Source of the DNA: Polytrichum commune | Taxonomy: Eukaryota > Streptophyta > Polytrichopsida > Polytrichales > Polytrichaceae | Assembly: GCA_950295325.1 (NCBI GenBank) | Contig: OX485803.1 | Location: 63,999,554 to 64,063,553, forward strand | Direction: 5' to 3' | Length of the DNA: 64,000 bases | In this document: one piece after another, positions 7,834-20,900 of the stretch | How the letters are laid out: each line of letters opens with the position of its first letter | Position numbering within the stretch: position 1 is the stretch's first letter | The notes under the pieces: generated by a model | Databases searched by the model: none | Told to the model about the DNA's origin: nothing | What the model saw: the letters and a program-made list of their open reading frames with translations, nothing else | Translations under genes and position numbers: made by a program

Positions 7834-10110
7834 TTAAAAACAGAGTAAGAGGTTTTGATGACTAACCCTCCAGTAGGGTAACTGGTAAATTGCGCTAACT
7901 CTCTTCACGCCATGGTGCTTGGCTGGAAAGTCGGCGTCCTTCTCCGTGCCCCCACCGTCAAGGTAGGCCTCTGACTGGTAGCCATGCCGGATTGTTTGGT
8001 TTCCGGTCAGTGGTTCCTCCTCCATTTCGCGACATGCCACGCCATCAAACGCGGCGTGTGGACCACGAAAATAATGGTCTGCTGGAAGATACCTCCTATG
8101 GCAGCTGCAGTAAACATTTTTTCGCAATATTTTGGACCTACGTGATATGGTACTTGGTCCGCATACAGGACAAGCCTTGAACCCTTTTGTGGTTAGACCA
8201 GATAGTAGACCATACGCCGGGAAATCATGTAATGTCCACATTAAAACAGCCCTCAAGTTGAAGTGAGACATTCCCATGTAAGCGTTAGCGTCCCGTGTGA
8301 CCACCCCTCCCCGACTCCACAGTTGCTGCAACTCGTCTACCAATGGTTGTATAAAAACATCAAAATTCAACCCAGTTAGACTTAATTTGGTCGGAATCAA
8401 AAGACATAACATTACAAAATATTTTTTTGTTACCATCCATGGAGGCAGGTTGTAGTTGAACATGATAACTGGGGTTAAGCTCTGGGTACTGCGTTTCTCA
8501 GAATATGGGTTCATGCCGTCGACTGCAAGTCCTAAATGTACATTGCGTGGATCTCGACCAAACATGTTGTCACCCTCTTCGGGCTCCAATTCTGTGTGCA
8601 CAAAGTCCCACTGTGGAGAGTCAGCTGTGTGTCTCATTTGACCGTCTACTGACTTGTTAAAATGATGCCATACATTTAACTTCGACAACTTCTTGGAGCT
8701 AAACATTCTTTGCAGCTGTGGAATTAGTGGGAAATGACGCAATATCATGGAAGGTACTCTTGACCGACCGCACATTCTATACCTATCAGCCTCACAAACT
8801 GGACATTTTTCTGAGTCCTCTAAATCACCCTTAAACAAACAGCAACCATTAGGACATGCATGTATCATGTTGTATGCCAAACCAAGCTTTCGCATAATTT
8901 TTGTTGCCTCGTACTCTGTCTTGGGAAGGCAATTTCCCACAGGTAGTATACTCATGCTCAACAGCATAAGCAGCTCATTCATGAACATGTTGGAAACACC
9001 GTGTGTCTTGCAACAGTTCACAATGAGCAATGTCGCGCATAGCATTGATAACGTGGCCCCCTCATACAACGGCAGCGTGGCTGCAATATCAATCTCGGGA
9101 TTTGATCCCAAGCGATCATTTGGGATTTGCCCCAACAATTCCTCCAGATCCAGCCCATCACTCGTGGAGTCACTCGATGCCTCCCAGCCTTCCTCACTGG
9201 AATGGTCGCTTGAATCGTCCGACTCGTCCGACTCGTTAGGTCTGCCAAGGAAATCCTCCTGTGCGCAGGTGCCCCCACTTCCGGTGCGTTCTCCATGTCC
9301 ACATTCTGGCTCGTTTTGAGAGTCATCCGAGTCGGACATACTCGATCCCAGCGCTGAAGTGGATCCGGAGCGCATGTCCGTGTCACTTGTGGGTCTGGAC
9401 AAGTTGACTTGCTGATTTGCAGCAGTCTCTCCAGCTGCACGTCGCAAATTGCTGGTATTGCCGCCAACGCCCTCCCCGACTCCAGAAAGATCCTCATGCA
9501 TTGGTGAGCCATTGGGAACACCAGCCGAGGAGCAACCGAATGTGGACGCACACATGTGAATGTTGTCCGCACGCGCAAACGCGTTCCTTACCAGCCTTCC
9601 GACTCCAACCCCATCGTCGAGTGCTATCTCAACAACCGGCTCATTAAGGCCAAGGAATGCTCTGGCGTGCCGACCAATGTGCGTGTCCCACTCCTCGTCG
9701 GAGGAGTCACAGTCATCGCCCTATAAGCCAACACAACAACAGATTGAGACAAGGGAGTGCACAGGGTTACGCAGAAGTCCAGAAATATGCATAAGCACGC
9801 CATATTGAGCAGCCTCCTAGGTATGATGTGCAGAAAACATTACCTCAGTCCACCCTCTCAAGGCGCCGTGCCTACCTCGGTGCCGTAGGTGTCGAGCAAC
9901 TGTGGTCGTTTTGTAGGGCCGCCTCCGACCCCCACAAAGATTGCAAGGGCACCTGTATGTAGACAAACCATTCCGGATTGCACGCTCTTCGTCTCTTTGC
10001 TGCAATTTCAGGTCCCTTGCTCTAATGCGGTCTGGATGATGCAGTGGTAGTCGCATTCTATGTCCATCCTCCATGCTTTGTAGACCCCGGGGTACCCAAA
10101 TGTGCCTCAA
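7834..10110 (-). pseudogene. CACTA (En/Spm) TNP2-like transposase, truncated at its 3' end
   Basis: Two exons on the minus strand, 10110-9844 and 9720-7834, join in phase 0 across a 123-bp intron (GT at 9843, AG ending at 9721), giving about 717 residues. Exon 1 has a C-x-C-x2-C...H zinc-ribbon-like motif (residues 54-81), typical of the TNP2 N-terminus. Exon 2 has the TNP2 signature in order: ACPNGC, CPVC, FPLIPQLQRMF, DPRNVHLGLAVDGMNP, PWMVTKKYF, FPAYGLLSG, ACPVCG and CHRRYLP, then LPYWR. Known TNP2 proteins continue after LPYW with a DVMHIEKN-type block and several hundred residues more; here the frame stops 11 residues later. No continuation was seen down to 7.4 kb, so the gene is cut or its next exon is lost. 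The true start lies upstream of 10110. Confidence 0.85.
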
Positions 10111-10510
10111 TTCAATCGCACATCCTGGTCCACGTCCTCAAGTTATGGACCTACATGGTCAAGTCACACTGTATGCCCATTAACATATAATTTCGACCAA
10201 TACACGAACTAGTGAAACACACAAATTTACACTCTTGCAACATCAGCACGTGTGTGTCCGGGTCATTCATCAAATATGTTGAATTAAATTTGCACGAAAA
10301 TAGATGACAAATTTCCAAAGCAAAGATAAATCATCTGGAAGAACATATCTGAGTTTAGTGAAGTTGGCCTTGAAATGGATGTTTGAAGCAATGGGGATGG
10401 CCACGTCGGATTTTATTGTGTAAAGGAGTCCAGCCCAACTTACAAGGACTAATAGCCGATTCATGGGTAAAACTCTTAACCACGCATTCATATTGTGCAT
10501 GTAATTTCAG

Positions 10511-10690
10511 CACCACCGTGACAGTGAAAACTTGAGCGACAAGGATTTGGATGTTACCTCTGGCGAACCAGCCTTAGCGGAAGTGGATTGTTATCACAAT
10601 GCCCACAACATCATTTTCTATCAGTACACTAAACCTCCAAAAGACATGATTCATGAAATCAGACGTGAATTGCACAAACACAAAAGATAA
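10511..10690 (+). CDS. Possible orphan exon, 59 codons
   Basis: After an acceptor-like TAATTTCAG (ends 10510) the frame is open for 59 codons to a TAA at 10688-10690. The protein is hydrophilic (HHRDSENLSDKDLDV... ...MIHEIRREL). It could be the last exon of a further gene of the transposon or chance. Nothing is recognised in it. Confidence 0.2.
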   Translation, partial: HHRDSENLSDKDLDVTSGEPALAEVDCYHNAHNIIFYQYTKPPKDMIHEIRRELHKHKR

Positions 10691-11553
10691 GCCATGTATG
10701 CGACACCTCACTGGTTTGCCTTCAGCAGAATAATAGTGTCATTGCTTCAGAACCTAGAGAACATATGTCCAGTGCTTGACAGTCTCAGGAGATAGTCAGA
10801 GTTAGCATCCACATCTGCTCCGGAGATCCGCACAGAAGCAACATTTTGTTTCACTTGAGTTCTATGGAAACCCGTGTTTGCAGTTCAAAACCCGTTAGTC
10901 AAGTGGACGTGGACCAAGGTTAGCACCCCCACTCATGTTAGCAAGCCCCGTGCCATGAGGCACTTGAAAAACTTGAAGCTTGAAACTTTTGCTAATCAAC
11001 AGAACATTAAAACAGGGTGAGCAGACCCCACAACATCTTATGACTGTTCTTGTATTACATTCATGGACATTGTTGTGAGCAGACTCCACAACATACCGCA
11101 TATCATTTAACCACAGATGACCATAGATTGGTCCCGCCCCCAAAAGACATTCATGTACACGAACTGCCAGCAACAGAGATGACAAGCTCACAGTTAAGGT
11201 CCCGATCCCACCCCAATAGCAACCAAGCACCACCAGAAGCTCAAACACCAACGGATGGTCAGCCTACCTTTGAGGAGCAATACAAGTAGCAAAAACGCTT
11301 TAAACAGGATTTGCAGTTCCTTCATATTCTTGAAGATACCTCAAACTCATAGCCTGTCTAAAACTGCAGACTTACGTGCAAGGACTGAGGATACATCGAC
11401 ACATAGGGAGATCTCTTTCAATCATGTTTGCACGCCCTCATATTGATCCACACAATCTTACTTCGGTGCACACCATGGGACCAGAAGTAAACTGAGGCAC
11501 ACTGTTGTACCTCGTAGGACGATCCCCCCCTCATCTTCCCTAAGGTTGAATAC

Positions 11554-11611
11554 TGCGCAGATACGAAGGCCCAAGAGATTACAACGCCGCCAGAGACAGT
11601 AGTGGGGGTCG
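11554..11611. repeat. 58-bp duplicate of an exon segment at 15069-15126
   Basis: The 58 bp match the segment at 15069-15126 inside exon 3 of the plus-strand gene with one mismatch, in the same orientation. The sequences on either side differ, so this is a short copied fragment and not a second gene. Confidence 0.85.
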
Positions 11612-12110
11612 AGTAGAAGTACGTGATGTTGAGAATATGCACAATACCGAGGAGAACCAGCGCAAAGAAGACAAAAGATGGACTACTCCCACCATGATCA
11701 GAAAAATCGCCAAGGTTTGCAGAAATATCACTGATTGTTGCACCCCCGCACACATTGTTGGCGTCCCTGCGGCAATAAAACAACGTCATCAGACAGGAAC
11801 TCCGCATCGACAACTCCATCCCATGGAGATACCTGTATGTAGTCAAACCAAGTGAGTCCTATCTAACGTTGCAGCACAAAGGTGGTAAACCCTCGAAGAC
11901 CCAAGGGGATCGGAATGGCAGATCCTTCAGGTGGTGTCAGCAAAGCACTCTCGTGCAACGCGGTCTGCAAAACGACAGGGATCCCTTCTCCTAATCATGC
12001 GCCAAGTTGCAACAGGAAGCGCACTACTTGGCCGCACCCAAGGGCCTCGACTTCACACGAACCATGTTCCCGAGGGAGTGATTGAACAGGGAAACGAAGA
12101 GGTCTGTTGG

Positions 12111-12204
12111 CTCAGAACATGGTGGATGGGGATGACGCAGACGGCAATGGCTGCTGGCTCATAACATGGTGGATGGGGATGACGCAGACGGCAATGGCTG
12201 CTGG
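12111..12204. repeat. Tandem duplication, 47-bp unit, two copies
   Basis: 12111-12157 and 12158-12204 are the same 47-bp unit with a single difference (CTCAGAAC versus CTCATAAC). The near identity suggests a recent duplication. Confidence 0.9.
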
Positions 12205-14213
12205 ACAGAGACGCGGGATGGTGATGGGCCCGCCGCACAAAATTTGCGCGCCCACCTGCCCGGGCCCTGATCCACCGTCCACGTGGAGCTTGGAGCTGCC
12301 CGGGCCAACTCCAACCGTTGATCGCCTGCGATGCCCGCACACATGCCGTCCAGGGTAGCTGGCCCACATAGGGGCTCTCATGGTGTGTTGTGCGCAAGTG
12401 GTGTGAATGATGATGTGTGGCCACATCATTGGCGGGGACTAGATCTAGCCTCTTCATTGCCAGATTTGATTCAGCCACCTGCAATGATGGGGCCACTCTT
12501 CAGTTATTCCCACTCCCCCCACACATTGCCTCAATGTCTCCGAAGAGATGGGCCTTGCGTCTGTGGCGCTGTTGCTGAGTGTTGTGAGCCAAGCTCACAA
12601 GGTGTCTGTGGACATGGCGGGCGCTAGCTTGGCAGTTGGCGAACCAAGCTACCCCACATTGAATACGCAGCCAAGACTTACACTTGTTGCCGGCTGTCCG
12701 TCTCCTTTTGCGTCTATGCCGTTCGGCTCTCCTAACCCTGCGAATTTGTTATTCAAACGCCGTTCTTGTATGTTTGTCTCTCTTGATTCCCGTTGCCATC
12801 GGACACTATTGTCTCATTCGCCTTCGGAAGATTGTGGTTGGGTGGGAACAGGGGGGATCTGTTGTGGTGAGTCAAGGTGGGCATTGCCTTTCCCTCCGGA
12901 TGGGCATCGCACTGTGGAACTCCCTATGGAATGCCTCACATGCATGCTTTTTTTTGCTCACACTGGTGCTCCCTCTCTGCATATTCCCCGGAGCCGCTTT
13001 AGCGCCTTTGATGCACCAAGGAAGATAGGCACACTCTGTTTCTTCTATCGCGTCAACCTTTTGTTCATGTGATCGTTGTTTTGGGCCGGTCTTGCCCTAA
13101 CAGGATCGTGTGCTGGAAGTTGTAGGGAATGGAGTCTGCAAAACATGCATTGAAGTGAACAATGTGCTACCTCCTATATGCACTGCGCTCATTTCCACCC
13201 TTTTTCGACTCACATACTCGTGCGTGTGTGATTCTAAGGAGATTGAGGCCGTGAATGTGCAGGTTCTATGGAAGAGGAGCGCCGCTCCTGACGTGTTCTG
13301 GCGCTAGCAAACCTGTATTACATGAGTGTAACTTGTTGTGCTTGCTCATTGTCCGGATCGACTTATGTACATGTATAATAGCGTTGTATTGCAAGAAGGG
13401 GAGCAATCATTCCAATGCTCCCAATGTTTTCACCGTTTGTTGGACGCCTGTTGCACCTACAGGATATGTTGTGTACCAATTTATGACTTCTCCCGGCTGT
13501 GGTTTGTTTGTAGGAATGGAGTCGTGTGGAAGTGCTACGGAATTCGTGATCTGTAGGATCCGCATATACTAATCGGCCGTAGTTTGTTCAGAGCATTCTT
13601 GACAGGCAACTGCTCATTCTTGCTCAATCCAATTACTGTCATACTTCAGCAGGCGCACATTCTAGAAAACCTTGTGAGTTGCAATCGTAAGTTCCACAAT
13701 TTATAGTCTTTGTTTAGCTTCTCCAAATTGCAGTAGCACATATATATCGCTGTTGTTGTTGCTGTTGCTGAGTTGCGCGGTTGGAGACAAGGTTGGAGAC
13801 AAGGTTGGAGACGTTGGATAGGCCTTAGATCTGGCGCAATGATGGCGTCTTCCACCGACGCATTCTTGGTTGCTGTGTGAGTAGTCTTGTGGATGGATTT
13901 ACCTTCTTAGTACAGACCTTCTACTTTGTGCACGTCATGTTGGCGTCTCCTCCATGACGCCTGGAATCCGAGGTCCCATTTACTGGCTAGGTCGAATAGA
14001 CAAATCTCCTATGTTTCCGTCACGCGCACAAGTCTGACTTTCGGCCCCTTCTCATTCGAACGAGACCCTAAGCTGCTGACCAAGAGATGCATCGTAACTC
14101 TGGGTTGGGACCAAGAGACGCAGCGGTGCCAACGCCAAACTTCGGTTGCCCCGATGCATTTCCGGTTGTTGTGAGAAACTAACGTCGTGATCGACAAATC
14201 GCAAATATATACC

Positions 14214-17200
14214 ATGGACGACTATCACGACAGTGTCAATGTTGCGGAATTCGACGTGGTGAGAAGCACACAGTTTGCGGATGATTTTACGCGCGGGGTA
14301 ACGTGTCTTTCCCTGATTGGACTCCACATTGTTTATACATCTGCATGGATTGCTGGCAATACGGGGTCCTCATCAGTACTTAGTCGAGTTCCAGAACACT
14401 GCAGTAGCAGGTATTGCTTGCACGTATTCTGAAGTTTTTTGTTTTCGTATCTGAACAGGTATTCCGACCCAACCATGCGCAACCACAGAGGTTCGATCCG
14501 GGACAGGTATGCCGCATCCCAAGATCACTGTGTCAATTTGCTAATGTTGTGATTCAAGACACTCTTGCGTCCCATTGTCTCTGTCTGTGAACTGCACGTG
14601 ACATTGCTGACATCACGCATAATGTGATTGAACAGGGTGTGCAGATGTTCAGTATGCCGCAATCTGTTGGTTACCATCAACCGCAGAGCACAATCCCGTG
14701 GCAAACTGCGCAGCTGGTGGTTGGGACACCAGCTGGTCCTCGGCAGCCCATGTACAACCCATGTCTCGGCACTCCCTTTGCATCCACAAATTCATACAAC
14801 AACCAAGTGTCATATAGCCCACAACGACGTGAAAGTCATCTCGACGGAACATCGAGCAACAGGCACGTGTTGCCATTCCACAACATGCCACAGGGCGGCA
14901 CATTTAGCTCTCAACCTGGGTACATTACAGGGAAGGAGTACTACAACTCCCAACAATTCCCCTCTTCAGTGCATGAAGGACTGCAACCTCGCCCAGGGAC
15001 CCACCGTATGCCAGTGGGAAGTGCAGATGCTCTGAATTCGGAACCGGGACTCGATCCTGACTCTGTTGTGCGCAGATACGAAGGCCCAAGAGATTACAAC
15101 GCCGCCAGAGATAGTAGTGGGGGTCGCGGGGACTCCTCCTTTGGTGAGAAGGGACCCGAAACCGCCTCCCCGACTCCATCCGCAGTGGCACGTCCTGCTC
15201 CTCATTCAACATCGAGTGCCCGCACGTCATCAGGAGGAGGTACCCGCCGTGAGCAACAGTCCACCCTGAAGGAGCAAACGCGGTTGATCCATACAAGCAA
15301 TAGTCCCATGCATTTAAGGACGAACTCTAGTAAGTCACCCCCACCGTACACGTTGTCTCAGAGAAAACAACTTAGAGTAGAAGAGAAGTCTTACCTAAAA
15401 GAAGTGAAAAGATCCATTGCGGAAGGTAGAGTGCCACAAGTCCGGCTGCAGCAAGACGATCTTGGAGACATAGTTCAGTACAAAGCCCAGTTCTTGAACG
15501 CCCTAAAATTAGCTGCACTTGCACTTGTTCCAAATGCCAACATAGACGTTAAAAATCCATCCACTATGCAAGAAATCATGAGAGAAGTGAAGAGGCAGTT
15601 CATAATAGAGAAGCCACTGCCAGAAGGCTTGGTAGCGGGATATCTACAACGTCTGTACAAGAGAAATAGAGCAATGTATCACCGTCACTGGACAGTACAC
15701 GGTGATCACCGTAAGCCTGATGACTGTTCATCAGCGGCATGGTTGCAATTGGTAGATTATTGGAAGTCAAAGGAAGGGAGCAAAGAATGCGAAAGGAACA
15801 AGGCAAATGCTTCAGCCAAAAAAGGCGCGGCAGTACGTTTTTCTGGCCCTAACCTCTCCCTGCAATCTTTCACATCACGGCTTGGCCACTGAAAATAAGG
15901 AGGCAGTGAGGTCCACTGACTTACTCTTCACCATGCTGTCTCAAACAATTTACCATGATCAGGTGTTGTCCTGTTTCAGCTCATTTTAACACCTTCTCTC
16001 TGCATGTGTACATCCAGGAGAAGCTAAAAAATGACAGTCGGGAGCAACAGAAGGCAGTCAGGAGCGAAGAAGGTCAGCCTTGTAGTACGTTTGTGCACCC
16101 AAAACTATCCCAACCAAAAGTATGTGAAAACCTAAACCCCATTGTCGTATTGAATTTCTACATTACTCGCACCATCCTATCAAAGTGTTGCTGCGGAGTC
16201 ATTTGTGCTTCTTAATTGTGGGCATACTATTGGCAATTTGCAGTCTCCATATGTACCTGTGCATTACTCAAATGTGTCTCACCCATGTGTGGAACAACGC
16301 AAGGAGATAGTTTCCAAGGAGTCGGCACTGTCTTGTCGTCCACCGGCATCACAAACATCAAAGACCTCCTCACCAATTGTTCCTTCGGAGCGACCACCCA
16401 TGCTTGACATTAGCAATAAACTGCATGCTTTGGTAGATGAGTTTGTTTCTAACTTGTCGTCAGAATGTGACTTCCTGGCCCACAACGTCTCTAGTCAAGC
16501 ACATATCTATCTTGCACCTGACAGTGCAACAGAGCCCCTAAAACAACCGAGGCCGAGTAATCGCACTGCAGCAGAGGTGCTGAGTGGATTAAAAAGACCG
16601 TCAGCAGTCCAGGTGTTGGACTCTCATCATAGACAAGGGAAGTCGCGGTCGAATGAAAGGAAGGCAACGTTGAAGGAAGGGAATAGCAGAAGTAAGGACG
16701 GTGGGAGATTTTCGCAGCATGTGGAGTTATTGTCGTCTGACCATTCATCAGACGATTGCCGTCGTCCAACTCCCAAATTTCCGAAAAAAATCATGGGAAA
16801 TGTGCGGCGGTCAAAGGTGAGGAACTCAAGCTCCCGAAGTAGCTCCCCAGAGATAGATATCACGAGCCCCTTGAGGTCTCCGGAAAGCTCACATCTACTG
16901 GACTATAGCTACGAGGGTGACACAAAAAGCCATGAAGTTGAAGCCACATTCCAGAAGCTGAGATGGCCTCAGGACACAGAGGATTCAGAAGAAGATGGTG
17001 GGTTAGGCAAACCAAATGATAACAATGTGGCACACTGCAACAAAGAGTCCGGTCAGAAGAAATCAAGACCCAAATGTGTTGACCACTCCATAGCGGAAGA
17101 AGCCGATGAATCTACTGAGGATGATACTGGTCGCCATGCAATTGGAATTGAATCATCTGGCGAAGACTTGCCTGTGATACCCAAGGTACCAGTGAAACGG

Positions 17201-17998
17201 AGATTGCTTAATGAGGCAAGAGGCCAAGAGAAGAGGACTCAAAGAGGGAAAGCAAAAAGTACAAGTCCTCAAATGAAGAAGCCTAAAACACCCCAGATTG
17301 ACGCATCAGTCATCACACAGCTTGAATTCAGCAGACGACCCGCTAATTCAGTGAGTACATCTGTCATGTCATTTGGGAGTTTCTTGCACAATGAAAATGG
17401 TATATGTGGTGCGTGTTGACAATGACTTCTGATTATCAAAGTTGTGCAGTTTATTGAATGACATTGTGTGATTCTTCACTTGGTGCTGTAGAATCCCATC
17501 AGAGTAAGAGTGAAGGTATGGATTTTGCACCCGAAATTCGAAGGGAAAGTCGTGGCGGAGGCCTATGCTGGAATCAACCACAAGTCGAGGTGCCTAAATG
17601 ACGAGCAGGATTTGTGTAAGAAAGGGGAACAAATGATATCCGTCATCAGGGTTTTTTACAAGGACACTCCCGTCATGTTCAAGAAGGACGGGCGCTATCC
17701 CAAGCACATTGGTTTCCTGGATCAAGCGGAGGGACTGCCCAATTGTCCCATATTGTGGGGTGTGAGTTACATCATTCCAATTCCGAGCATGGAAGAGATA
17801 ACGCGCATGATGGGTAATGTTACCACAGTAGTTTGTGGCAGGGCGTCGTCTTCTGGCATCCCACAAGGGCTGAAAGGGAAGATCATGACCTCACCCCGCA
17901 AGAAAGGTGATTATCATGAAGATGGCAAAGTGCGCGACACCATATTATTGAGGAACAGAGCCGAGAACACAACCAGTTTGGGCAGGCCATCTTCGTAG
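14214..17998 (+). CDS. CACTA-associated transposase-like protein (Transposase_24/TnpA-like), six exons, intact
   Basis: The proposed exons are 14214-14297, 14459-14506 (a 48-bp exon), 14636-15832, 16018-16119, 16244-17350 and 17492-17998. All GT-AG junctions are phase 0, giving about 1,014 aa. The start is an ATG in the context ACCATGG. The N-terminal third is Gln/Pro/Ser-rich. The part encoded at 15.34-16.08 kb (SQRKQLRVEEKSYLKEVKR ... RNRAMYHRHW ... KPDDCSSAAWLQLVDYWKS) matches my memory of plant En/Spm accessory transposase domains (Transposase_24 type), known for DNA binding to subterminal repeats. The middle is basic and Ser-rich with acidic clusters. The last exon (KVWILHPKFEGK ... LPNCPILWGV) resembles a C-terminal domain often found in plant transposon proteins (DUF8039-like). 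No stop or frameshift is visible. It is transcribed away from the TNP2 gene. Confidence 0.65.
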
Positions 17999-20900
17999 TG
18001 CACTCCCAGGTGAGTGCTCAGGATGCACAACTATCAATGATCAAACATGTTGTTCACGATATGATAAATGCACTGAATTGTATTAACAACTGTTTAGCAC
18101 CAAAGATGTTGCAAGACCCACATACCAACTCCCCACGTGATGAAATGGTGTGTATGTCACTGTTCCGGATCGTTGTAAGAGTCTAACACATGGTTTCCAC
18201 TTGCCGTAGGCCCTCCCATTGAGATGCATTCCAACGTAAGTGTGCACATGCTCGCAGCTTGTTGTACGTTCTCCCATGTCTGCACCAATTATATGTTAAA
18301 AATCGGACGAATCCAAACTGGACAACTCAGATTCAGCTGTACAGAATTTGTAACACATGACTTTCCCCTTTCATTGCAACGGTTCTTTATTGTTGATGGT
18401 TTCATATTGTATGTTTTTATGATCCTGTTGCTACCTGTAATGCATTGGTCGGCCTCGCGTTTTGAATGTAGATTTTCCAGCTGTGAGTGTGGCCCCCAAC
18501 AAAATTAATTCAGGTATGTGTAAAAAAATAACCACATCAGCCGCACATTGTAAGTTGCTTGTCCTATTTCAAACGCCTGTTTTGGAGTGTATGCGAGGGG
18601 TACTGGAGTATACTCGGCCCTTTGTTGATATACATTACTATGGGCATTATTTATTCAACATGATTGTTGGTGTCTTTAATTTATTTCACCATGTTGTGAT
18701 CGGCTGTAGGAAAGGACAGGAACATTGTTGGGAGGGCTTTGGCTGAGTTTGGAATATCATAACCTAGAAGACAAGCAAGAGACGACACTACAACTTGGAG
18801 AGCGTTGTGTACGTTCAAGGTGAGAAGTCCACTGCACCCCAACCTGGGACCTTCTGTGATAGCTTTGCATAAAAATGACTCACTCGGCGGTATAGAGTAC
18901 ATCACTGGAGTTGAAGCCAACATATTGAAATGAAGCAGCACCAATCTCTTGACTCATGGTCGTGTGGATTGCCAAGATGATGCAACCTTCCACGGGATTT
19001 TTGATACAGCAGGTCATCTTTGCACTCACAATTTTGCTTGACATGTAACTTGTGGTGCATGTATTGGCCATCTTAATTCGTATCTGTTTATGGTGGGAAA
19101 TCTTATTCTACATGTGTTCATTTCTACAGAATGAAGTCATGGGAACAATGATCCTTGCGGAAGAAAGACTATTGTGAATTTAATCGGACTGCTCGGGTGC
19201 GTTGGAAAGGCGAAGAGGAGTTGTTGGGCATGGGCTCCATTTCTTCCGGACCAAGAGCATAATGTTGCACTCTTTCGAATGGCCCACATCATATCCAAGT
19301 TCTGTTGCGGGATGACATAGATACACAGAATCTTGACAAACAATGTGGACATCATATTTTTTTAAGTTGGTTAGGAAGCTTACCTTGAGTGGAGTACTCT
19401 CAGTGATTGAGCACCACATTAGCGCGGTTGAGCGATGATGTGGAGTAATGGCAATGTGGTATTTTGTGGTGTGAATACAAAATTCCAGTTCCTTTTTGTG
19501 TCTTACATACTTTCAGTGGCAAGAGTTTTCCCCAAAACACTTAGCTATATATGTGGCGATAATTGTCAAGTTCAATTAAGCAATTTTTGATATCAAAAGC
19601 AATGCACTAATTCTTGCTATCACAATTTGCGCAGTGAGTGTGTGCCGTGTGCATATTTGTTATTTGCATGTAGTAGGCATTAGGACAGTAGGACTTTACG
19701 GCAAGTATTGAAGATGATGAGTTCGCATGCCACAGGGAATTGACCCACCCTTGTGCTCTAAATCAAGTACATACATAAACTATCTGGCCCTAGGGGAGAC
19801 ATGCAGAGTATATAGTAGAAGTTGGTGCTCCCTACTTGACCGATTTTATCATTTTTAATTTGGTCTGGTACAAAATTGTTTCCAGAATTGTTAATGTGTA
19901 CAAATTGAGTGGCAATTGGGCGTTTGATGATACACTGAATGCATTACAGAATTTGTGCCGAATAAAACTTTGCTGATGCCCATCACTGTGCGTCGAGCCT
20001 AATATAGACAAGCCCACGGTCATACATTTGTTCCACATCTCAACCAATGTGGACTAAAGACAACCAGTATGACACCTAAACCCTGCTTGGCAATGTTTAC
20101 GAGCAAAAACGTGGGCCAGCATGAATAATTGTTTTTGGCCTCTATTTTTGCTCGCAACTCCTTTTGCTCGCACAGCAACATCGCGAGTTTCGAACCAGCA
20201 CAGTTCCCGTGCTAAGCATGGGCGTAATTGTCGGTCAAGTCCATTACAGTTTCCAAGTGCAGGCAGTTGCTGTTCGGATCTTTCAGTCCCTCTTCAGAAA
20301 TTTGAGGTAGAGTCCATAGATACAGCTAACATGACAGGTAGTTAATTTTCCCTGAACACTTGAACATAAAACTCAGCACAACTTCACTGGTTATTTGTCA
20401 AACTTAACCGAATGATGGTAGTGGTACTAGCGGAGGGAACAGTGAGAACATTCACAGTGGTGCACCTAAATTTCATTTGTATGCAACGGAGAAAAAGTTG
20501 CATGGGACCTCGCAACCTTATGGTATATGTCTGCAAAATTCACAGCTAAACCATGTGTAGAAAACATTTCGAAAAAGTGAAGTGATTGCAATTGCTTGCA
20601 CTCAAAATCACCTATTGTTTATAATAAGAGAGTAAATATACATGTGACAATGAGAACACCATGCAAATAACTAGGGAATGGCATGTACTACTCCAAATGC
20701 GCATGGATGATTAATATACATGAACATGTGTATTTTCATTCGGCAGTCAATGGAAAGTTCAAGTGCAACATGATTTGAAGTTGGGTGCAACATGTGACAA
20801 AACAATGGTCAAAAGAACCGTAATGGCAAAACGACTACGGTTTTTTTTTACCATGTTTTCTACTAGTGCTATGTCAAATCCATTCCACAAATTAAGTTGT

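Larger units (their letters stand above)
10111..14213. other. Interval between divergent transposon genes, no firm gene
   Basis: Apart from the possible exon at 10511-10690, the duplicated fragment at 11554-11611 and the tandem repeat at 12111-12204, I see no supported gene. Several frames between 11.9 and 13.6 kb are open for 60-174 codons in overlapping phases, including an ATG frame at 12548-13072 with a signal-like start. None has a recognisable motif. This interval presumably holds the promoters of the two divergent transposase genes. Confidence 0.5.

Noticed and set aside
8747-9319. 190-codon plus-strand ORF
   Set aside because: It is antisense to the TNP2 exon, which has clear family motifs; the plus-strand frame has none.
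12548-13072. 174-codon ORF with signal-like start
   Set aside because: Overlapping frames in the same stretch are equally open, composition is unremarkable and nothing is recognisable.
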